DNA of 36,803 nucleotides. It comes from a virus. Every line of letters begins with the position of its first letter. Position 1 is the stretch's first letter. The DNA lies in the IMG/VR virus record IMGVR_UViG_3300020601_000030, positions 1 through 36,803 of that record. The stretch is one strand, 5' to 3'. The notes below the pieces were generated by a model that was given only the letters and a program-made list of their open reading frames with translations, did no database searches and was not told where the DNA came from. Below, piece after piece: positions 31,996 through 36,803 of the stretch. A program made the translations under genes and the position numbers.

Positions 31996-32258
31996 TGTAT
32001 AAAAATTTTAACAGACATGATTGTTTCACCTCAGAAATGATGGAAATGACACGCGAAGTTATTGAAGAGGCTCAAGGTAAAGATTTTGGTTTGGTAAATA
32101 TGGTCTATGGTTTGTATGACGGCTATCTCTATGATGACTTACTTAAACAAGCTCGTATTGCTGGAATTAATGAACTTACGATGAATAAACTCAAAGGGCT
32201 TAAAAAAGCCATTGAAATGTACATTCAATTAACAGGAAACTCAAAAACTCAAATATAA
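31995..32258 (+). CDS. Small protein (87 aa), unknown
   Basis: It starts MYKNFNRHDCFTSEMMEMTR and is mostly helical, with 'LVNMVYGLYDGYLYDDLLKQAR' and 'MNKLKGLKKAIEMYIQLTGN'. No motif is recognised. It is the first gene of a new transcript behind the second terminator-leader cassette and has a Shine-Dalgarno-like AAAAGG. The next gene begins one base after its stop, so the pair is co-translated. Confidence 0.75.
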   Translation: MYKNFNRHDCFTSEMMEMTREVIEEAQGKDFGLVNMVYGLYDGYLYDDLLKQARIAGINELTMNKLKGLKKAIEMYIQLTGNSKTQI

Positions 32259-32259
32259 T

Positions 32260-32577
32260 ATGGAAATTTACGAAAAAATTCAAGTAGTAAAAGGTATTGT
32301 TGAACAATATGTAAATGACAATATCAGTTCGGTTCAAGGCGTAGTAACAGTAGAAGACATTAATCACATTGTTAATATAGGTACTTCTATCCTATGTACT
32401 AAGTGGAACATTGGCATCCAAAGCGGTGGATTTGTTGAAGCTGTGGTAAATAACAATCTATCACAGGCCGTTAGTAGAGCAGATGGCACAAATATCAAAG
32501 CTCTCAGGTTATACTGTCAAATGATGTATAACACATCTTTGCCCAGTGAATTATATGATACATCAATTGTTGGATGA
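32260..32577 (+). CDS. Small protein (105 aa), unknown
   Basis: A helical protein starting MEIYEKIQVVKGIVEQYVND, with a central 'EDINHIVNIGTSILCTKWNIG' and ending 'LPSELYDTSIVG'. No domain is recognised. It follows the 87-aa gene by one base and looks like its operon partner. The ATG is well supported by that spacing. No signal peptide or membrane segment. Confidence 0.72.
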   Translation: MEIYEKIQVVKGIVEQYVNDNISSVQGVVTVEDINHIVNIGTSILCTKWNIGIQSGGFVEAVVNNNLSQAVSRADGTNIKALRLYCQMMYNTSLPSELYDTSIVG

Positions 32578-32617
32578 TACTAATAGGACTCACCGATGTG
32601 ATCCCAAACTAATCCTA

Positions 32618-32627
32618 ATATATAATT
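32618..32627 (+). promoter_or_regulatory. Variant (ATATATAATT) of the recurrent element
   Basis: In the 92-base gap before the 100-aa gene there is ATATATAATT, one base from the recurrent 10-mer, 43 bases before the ATG at 32670. The same gap has an imperfect AT-rich hairpin (AATCTATATTTGTGTGTATA). Confidence 0.3.
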
Positions 32628-32669
32628 AAACAAATCTATATTTGTGTGTATAACTATTAAACGTTTTAT

Positions 32670-32972
32670 ATGTCAATAAATAATATTCTAGAAGAAGCAA
32701 ATAAGATCGTCAATGAGCGATCAGAAGAAAAAGAACGCATGTACGGTCCTTTCGAAGAGGGTATGCGTAGAGCGGCAATGATCTTTAACGGCATGACAGG
32801 TAAAGAACTTAACGGTTCTGACATGTATGCTGCACTAGTTGCCTTAAAATTAAGTCGTCATTCATATAACTATAAACAAGATAATTTATTAGACGCTGTT
32901 GCATATTTAGGTGCATTAGACAATTATGTTGTAAAACACGGTTACGCAGAAGACGAAGATCCACTTAAATAA
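32670..32972 (+). CDS. DUF6378-like phage protein (100 aa)
   Basis: The pattern 'NERSEEKERMYGPFEEGMRRAA', then 'MTGKELNGSDMYAALVALKLSR' and 'DNLLDAVAYLGALDNYV' in parts matches the small helical family DUF6378, found in many phages. The conserved E-R-x-x-YG, K-L-x-R and D-x-x-DA-Y positions suggest an all-helical, metal-site-containing fold like MazG-type or HD-type helices, but no activity is established as far as I know. It lies 7 bases before the GDSH protein gene. Confidence 0.7.
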   Translation: MSINNILEEANKIVNERSEEKERMYGPFEEGMRRAAMIFNGMTGKELNGSDMYAALVALKLSRHSYNYKQDNLLDAVAYLGALDNYVVKHGYAEDEDPLK

Positions 32973-32979
32973 TTAACAC

Positions 32980-34053
32980 ATGGCAGAATTAAATTATCTT
33001 TCAGACTATATTACCGACAAGTCGTCTCGAATAGGCATCGCAGCACTAGTTGGTAAATTAAGCCCTAAAACCAGTTCACATAAATCTGGATGGGCTTATC
33101 ACTTAGCAAATCAATGTTTAAATGCTGGTTTTGAAAATGTAGAAGTAATTACTAATACTGAAACTGATTGGAATCAATTTGATGCTATTTTAATAGAACA
33201 TGGCATGGAATTTAAAGGTACTTTCAATATTTTTGGAGGTGCTAATGACGATTTATATCATCAAGTGATGAGAATTTTTAGTAAGACTAAAATGTTTAGT
33301 CTACATCATGATATGCCATGTGTTGGTACTATGGTTCAACAAAGACTTCACACTGGTACAGATTTATTTAAAACTATCGAAGATAAAATTGAAAGGATTA
33401 AAGAGATTTGTGCAACTGAAATTCCTAAAATTGATTCAATCGAGAAAACTACTAAACTTTGTTTTGGTGATAGTCACTCTTTTAGTCAATATACACCCGG
33501 TTATATGACCCAACGCCACGATGGTTTGACTATGCACGGTGCACTTAAAAGAGGACTTGATAGTTATGTATATCCATGGATAGAGTCTCTTAGAGTTTAT
33601 ATGGGTAATATAGATGTTCGTCACCATTTAATGAGACAAGATAATCCATCTGCAGCAGTTAAAACACTTTTAAAAAATTATGAAGCTGAGCTTTTAAAAC
33701 TTCAAGAAAACGGTGTCAAAGAAATCGAAGTAGTTCATACACTTCCTATTGAAAACGAAAGTAGATCATTACCAAAAACAGGTTATTATAAAGGCACACC
33801 GTTCACCGGAACTTGGGCACAAAGAACAGCATTAGTTAAAGAGATCAATGCAGGTATCGATGAAATGTGTGAAAGAAACGGTTGGCAAGCATATAAACAC
33901 CCAGATGTTTATTTCAATACACTTGGAGAATTAACATTCGATGTAATGGAAAAACCTAAATCAGTTCACATCGCACGAGAGTATTATCGTTGGGATTTGG
34001 TAAAGAATGAACCTAACAAAAAATTAATTAAACAAACTTTAGCACTTTTTTAA
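32980..34053 (+). CDS. GDSH-motif protein, possible SGNH-type hydrolase/transferase (357 aa)
   Basis: 'LCFGDSHSFSQYTPG' gives Gly163-Asp-Ser165-His, as in block I of SGNH enzymes (Ser nucleophile). 'VYMGNIDVRHH' gives Gly209-Asn210 (block III), and 'FDVMEKPKSVHIA' (Asp321...His330) could be block V, though the spacing is not the usual DxxH. The N-terminal 150 residues ('IGIAALVGKLSPKTSSHKSGWAYHLANQCLNAG') look like a separate Rossmann-like domain. The enzyme could act on a sugar, lipid or base-linked ester; the substrate is unknown. It heads the cluster with two helical proteins and a LOG-like gene. There is no signal peptide, so it would act in the cytoplasm. Confidence 0.5.
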   Translation: MAELNYLSDYITDKSSRIGIAALVGKLSPKTSSHKSGWAYHLANQCLNAGFENVEVITNTETDWNQFDAILIEHGMEFKGTFNIFGGANDDLYHQVMRIFSKTKMFSLHHDMPCVGTMVQQRLHTGTDLFKTIEDKIERIKEICATEIPKIDSIEKTTKLCFGDSHSFSQYTPGYMTQRHDGLTMHGALKRGLDSYVYPWIESLRVYMGNIDVRHHLMRQDNPSAAVKTLLKNYEAELLKLQENGVKEIEVVHTLPIENESRSLPKTGYYKGTPFTGTWAQRTALVKEINAGIDEMCERNGWQAYKHPDVYFNTLGELTFDVMEKPKSVHIAREYYRWDLVKNEPNKKLIKQTLALF

Positions 34054-34054
34054 T

Positions 34055-34219
34055 ATGTCACTTACAACTACTTACAATATTAGAATCACTCCAACTAATA
34101 TTAAAAATGCAGCATATGATATCGAAATTACTACGGGTGATTTGGATTGGTCTATGTCACAATATCAAAGGAACAGAGATGCTTTTACATGGGAAATAAT
34201 TTCAAAAAATGAAAATTAA
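34055..34219 (+). CDS. Small protein (54 aa), unknown
   Basis: ATG at 34055 one base after the previous stop; TAA at 34217-34219, overlapping the next gene's start by 11 bases. The product starts MSLTTTYNIRITPTNIKNAAY and ends 'REIISKNEN'-like after a 'DLDWSMSQYQRNRDAFTWE' stretch. Tight spacing on both sides and good amino-acid texture support a real gene. It is predicted as a small beta-plus-helix protein with no motif. Confidence 0.6.
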   Translation: MSLTTTYNIRITPTNIKNAAYDIEITTGDLDWSMSQYQRNRDAFTWEIISKNEN

Positions 34220-35417
34220 AACAACCAAATATTACGATGAATTTTTAAGATACTTTGATTTAGCTAATAAGCAACAAATTTCAAGTAACTTGGGTCAAAT
34301 TCCTCATGCTGAATCTAATTTAGGCGATGAACTAATGCACCATATAGAATTATATGATGTAGTAGAACGCAAATATGCTGGATTTAGTCAAATTATAAAT
34401 GATTGTTTTTATGGATGGACTCAAGACCATCCATATTGGGAACACATGCAAGCAGGTAATGTATTTCCACAAAGAGAAGAAGTGGCTAAAAATTGGACAG
34501 GTAAAAGAGATAAATTTGGTCTAGAAGAATGGCTCTATATTTTTATTTTACATAGAGTTTGTGGATCTGCGATTAATTATGCAACCAAACCTTCAGGGTA
34601 CCACAATACTATTCTGTTCAATTTACACGAGTGTGAAACGATTGAAGAAATGTGTGAAGTGATCAAATATCACCCAACGCCGTTTTACACTTCAGTTGGT
34701 TACCAATTTCCTGCCTTTCCAAAACCACCAGCACCAAAAGTTAATGAAGATGTATTCGTTGGTATGGCAGACTTCACAGAGCCAGAATATGTTTACAAAC
34801 GAGGTGGAGATTATTTCTTATGTGAATTTGCACCAAGAATGGCCAGAGACATGGCAAACTATTTAAGACAGGGTGGTAAAAAAGATTTACGTGAACTTGG
34901 TGAATGGATGTTTCAGTGGAATGCTGATAATGGCTTAAGAGCTTATAGATTCCAATATGCTGCAGTCATTGCAGATGTATGTGATTGGTATCCAGAATTC
35001 ATGAATAGAGAATCAATGTTCTATTATGGCACGAACGCAGTAGAATGTATTGGTTATCTTGCAGATCCAATCGAAGGTGGTGGTAAAAAGTCAGAGGCTT
35101 TTTTAGATGCAGTAATGACTAAGATTTATGAGGACACTGGTTCACTACCATACAATGCAGAAGATGTTGCATGTGACTTTATTAGATGGATCGAAAACTA
35201 CTTAAGACCAGGTGCAGACTATGCACATATCGATATGGACACTTTGTGGAATTCATCTTCGATTACAGATCATCCATTTGGCCGTCAAAAAGCAATGTTA
35301 GATCTTGGACTAGTCAAAACATTTAATGGTATGACTTCATTCCCATCAGATGACAAGATATTGCAATCTGCTGGCTTAACAGTAGAAGAGTATAAAAAAA
35401 TGGTTAAATCGTTATGA
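34209..35417 (+). CDS. Helical His/Trp-rich protein, function unknown (402 aa)
   Basis: Conserved-looking motifs: 'ILHRVCGSAINYATKPSGYH', 'TSVGYQFPAFPKPPAP', 'CEFAPRMARDMANYLRQGG', 'NGLRAYRFQYAAVIADVCDW' and 'MFYYGTNAVECIGYL'. The all-helical texture with a clustered His/Trp/Tyr core recalls the helical enzymes predicted in phage DNA base hypermodification (alpha-glutamyl/putrescinyl-thymine pyrophosphorylase or amino-acid:DNA transferase types), but I cannot match it with certainty. The stop overlaps the next gene's ATG by four bases, so the pair is translationally coupled and probably works together. The function should be regarded as unknown. Confidence 0.45.
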   Translation: MKIKTTKYYDEFLRYFDLANKQQISSNLGQIPHAESNLGDELMHHIELYDVVERKYAGFSQIINDCFYGWTQDHPYWEHMQAGNVFPQREEVAKNWTGKRDKFGLEEWLYIFILHRVCGSAINYATKPSGYHNTILFNLHECETIEEMCEVIKYHPTPFYTSVGYQFPAFPKPPAPKVNEDVFVGMADFTEPEYVYKRGGDYFLCEFAPRMARDMANYLRQGGKKDLRELGEWMFQWNADNGLRAYRFQYAAVIADVCDWYPEFMNRESMFYYGTNAVECIGYLADPIEGGGKKSEAFLDAVMTKIYEDTGSLPYNAEDVACDFIRWIENYLRPGADYAHIDMDTLWNSSSITDHPFGRQKAMLDLGLVKTFNGMTSFPSDDKILQSAGLTVEEYKKMVKSL

Positions 35418-36547
35418 GTAATCAAGACTTAATTAGAGATCCTCAATGTGAGATTGAATTCAATCCCAAAACTGGCTCTAAAAATGTAGATTTTCTACAA
35501 AATAAATTATTTGAATTCGAAGGAGAAATGAGCAATTACAAAAATATACTATATCCAAACACAGCTGATATTGCTATGAAAAATGGTAAGCCAAAAGAAA
35601 GTTGGATGAAGGATTGGACACAAGAAGAGCGCTTTGATAAATTCTTTGAATTTTGTCATGAATTTGATAAACGACAAGATCAATTGTTATTAGAAGATTA
35701 TCAAATATTTTCCCACCGACTACACTGGCATGAACATCCATATTGCTATATGATGCAACACGAAACTGATTTAGAAAAACTTTTGTATTATACAATTATT
35801 TTCTCTTTTAGTAATGAACATTGGGGAACTATTATGAAATTGATCAATGATGGTGAAGAAAAGACACGTGAACACTTTAAAGAGAATCGACATGCACGTA
35901 ATGATCTATTTCAGATTTATTACCCTAAAGGCACTCAAGTAAAAGATTGGTTATTAGAAGGTCCTAAAAAAGCAGCGAAAGATATGGTTCATATTCTTGA
36001 AGACTTAGAGAGACCATATACGATGATGGAATTTGCTAAATTATTAGAAGCTTATTTTAAAGAACATCAAGGATTTAGATCACCACTGTATCCATGTAAA
36101 AACACGGCACGATATGTTGCGATGAGTCGACCAGATTTAGTAGATCCCGAATCAATCCTATTCGGTGGTACGGGTCACTTTGATGGTATGATGCAAATCT
36201 TTGGTGGACCTAATTTAAATGGTAAAGTAAAATATTCTATCGATAAAGAAGGTCAATTTATAGCAGAAAATAAATACGCAGAGTCTTGGTTGGAACAAAT
36301 GAATATTTTAGCTAATCACCCTAATAATCCAATGACTAGTCAAAAGATGTTAAACGTAGAAGATAAAACATGTTTCTTTTATAAGCACATAGCAATTAGT
36401 CATGGCATTAAATCACCTACAAAAAGAATTCCATATACTTGGATTTTTGATGGAGAGTTTAATTTAGCAAAACATCCAACTGAAAATGTAATTGTAAATG
36501 CTGAAACCACACGCCATATGTGGGGTAGAGATTATCCTAACGAATAA
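35414..36547 (+). CDS. Helical partner protein of the preceding gene, function unknown (377 aa)
   Basis: ATG overlaps the previous stop (ATGA type). Motifs: 'HRLHWHEHPYCYMMQHETDL' (dense His, possible metal site), 'EHWGTIMKLIN', 'RSPLYPCKNTARYVAMSRPD', 'ILFGGTGHFDGMMQIFGG', 'YKHIAISHGI' and 'TRHMWGRDYPNE' at the end. This texture resembles its neighbour (helical, His/Trp/Tyr-rich), so the two may be complex subunits or act in sequence on one substrate. It resembles predicted nucleobase- or amino-acid-transferring enzymes of phage hypermodification systems only in general texture. Function unknown. Confidence 0.45.
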   Translation: MSNQDLIRDPQCEIEFNPKTGSKNVDFLQNKLFEFEGEMSNYKNILYPNTADIAMKNGKPKESWMKDWTQEERFDKFFEFCHEFDKRQDQLLLEDYQIFSHRLHWHEHPYCYMMQHETDLEKLLYYTIIFSFSNEHWGTIMKLINDGEEKTREHFKENRHARNDLFQIYYPKGTQVKDWLLEGPKKAAKDMVHILEDLERPYTMMEFAKLLEAYFKEHQGFRSPLYPCKNTARYVAMSRPDLVDPESILFGGTGHFDGMMQIFGGPNLNGKVKYSIDKEGQFIAENKYAESWLEQMNILANHPNNPMTSQKMLNVEDKTCFFYKHIAISHGIKSPTKRIPYTWIFDGEFNLAKHPTENVIVNAETTRHMWGRDYPNE

Positions 36548-36558
36548 ATTAAATTATA

Positions 36559-36803
36559 ATGAAAAACAAAGCAGATGACGCATGGCAAATCCTAAGAATT
36601 CAAGGAGAATTCACCAAGGGTTTTGATACATTTAATGAACTTAACACTCCATGTATTAGTGTATTTGGAAGTGCAAGAACTAAGGTTGGAACTAAATGGT
36701 ATGAAGAGGCTAAATTATTTGGCAAGCTAATTGCTTGTGAAGGATTTGGAGTGATTACTGGAGGAGGACCTGGAATTATGGCCGCTGCAAATCATGGCGC
36801 CAA
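36559..36803 (+). CDS. LOG-family (TIGR00730) nucleotide phosphoribohydrolase-like protein, 5' part
   Basis: ATG at 36559; 81 codons are present before the window ends. The visible part shows the family start: 'CISVFGSARTKVGTKWYEEA' and 'GFGVITGGGPGIMAAANHGA', the Rossmann-like 'GSAR' and 'GGGPGIMxAAN' motifs of LOG/YgdH-type proteins, which cleave nucleoside monophosphates to base and ribose 5-phosphate. The second catalytic motif (PGGxGTxxE) would lie beyond the edge. It follows the helical pair by 11 bases and may supply a free base or remove a toxic nucleotide. Confidence 0.75.
   Translation, partial: MKNKADDAWQILRIQGEFTKGFDTFNELNTPCISVFGSARTKVGTKWYEEAKLFGKLIACEGFGVITGGGPGIMAAANHGA

Noticed and set aside
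33308-33508. Plus-strand 66-residue frame inside the GDSH gene
   Set aside because: It is fully contained in a well-supported gene in another frame, with Leu/Val/Ile-rich shadow composition.

Overview
This window reads as part of the genome of a large T4-like tailed phage (myovirus), very probably infecting a member of the Bacteroidota. All credible genes lie on the + strand, are tightly packed or overlapping, and are AT-rich. T4 replication/recombination proteins are recognisable by motif: gp32-like ssDNA-binding protein, gp61-like primase, UvsY and UvsW. The host guess rests on a BACON-type domain in an adhesin-like protein, A/T-rich leaders with few Shine-Dalgarno sites, and a protein that ends like a Gram-negative outer-membrane beta-strand. 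I saw no tRNA, CRISPR array or insertion sequence.

Region 1 (1-18581) is a virion module: the tail end of one structural gene, a 1237-aa structural protein with an FN3-like domain, a 2509-aa protein with a Pro/Thr-rich linker and cadherin-like repeats, a collagen-like fibre protein, a BACON + Hint-domain protein, a membrane/coiled-coil protein with an OMP-like C-terminus, a 687-aa structural protein and a tail-tube-like protein. Three consecutive genes share Pro/Thr repeat DNA, and the third ends in an intein-like Hint domain directly after eight glycines.

Region 2 (18602-24178) is replication and recombination: a short protein with a T4-type capsid-targeting N-terminus, a RuvC-like nuclease, a 58-aa ORF, gp32 (without the zinc site), primase, a 73-aa protein, UvsY and UvsW.

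Region 3 (24214-31680) is the most unusual part. Several proteins carry a motif like the T4 capsid-targeting sequence (MK-x-aromatic-x-x-F-[IVL]-x-E), at the N-terminus, after an internal Met, or at the C-terminus. Two of the tagged proteins have nucleic-acid-ligase-like nucleotidyltransferase motifs, one of them fused to an NMN adenylyltransferase. My inference is that this phage packages an RNA-repair/NAD-resynthesis enzyme set inside the head and injects it with its DNA.

Region 4 (31681-36803) begins with a duplicated terminator-plus-leader cassette that separates small genes (45, 87, 105 and 100 aa, the last DUF6378-like). A second possible enzyme cluster follows: a GDSH/SGNH-like protein, a 54-aa protein, two His/Trp/Cys-rich helical proteins that overlap, and the start of a LOG-family (TIGR00730) nucleotide phosphoribohydrolase-like gene cut by the window edge. 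The function of the two helical proteins is unknown; DNA-base modification is a possibility, not a demonstration.
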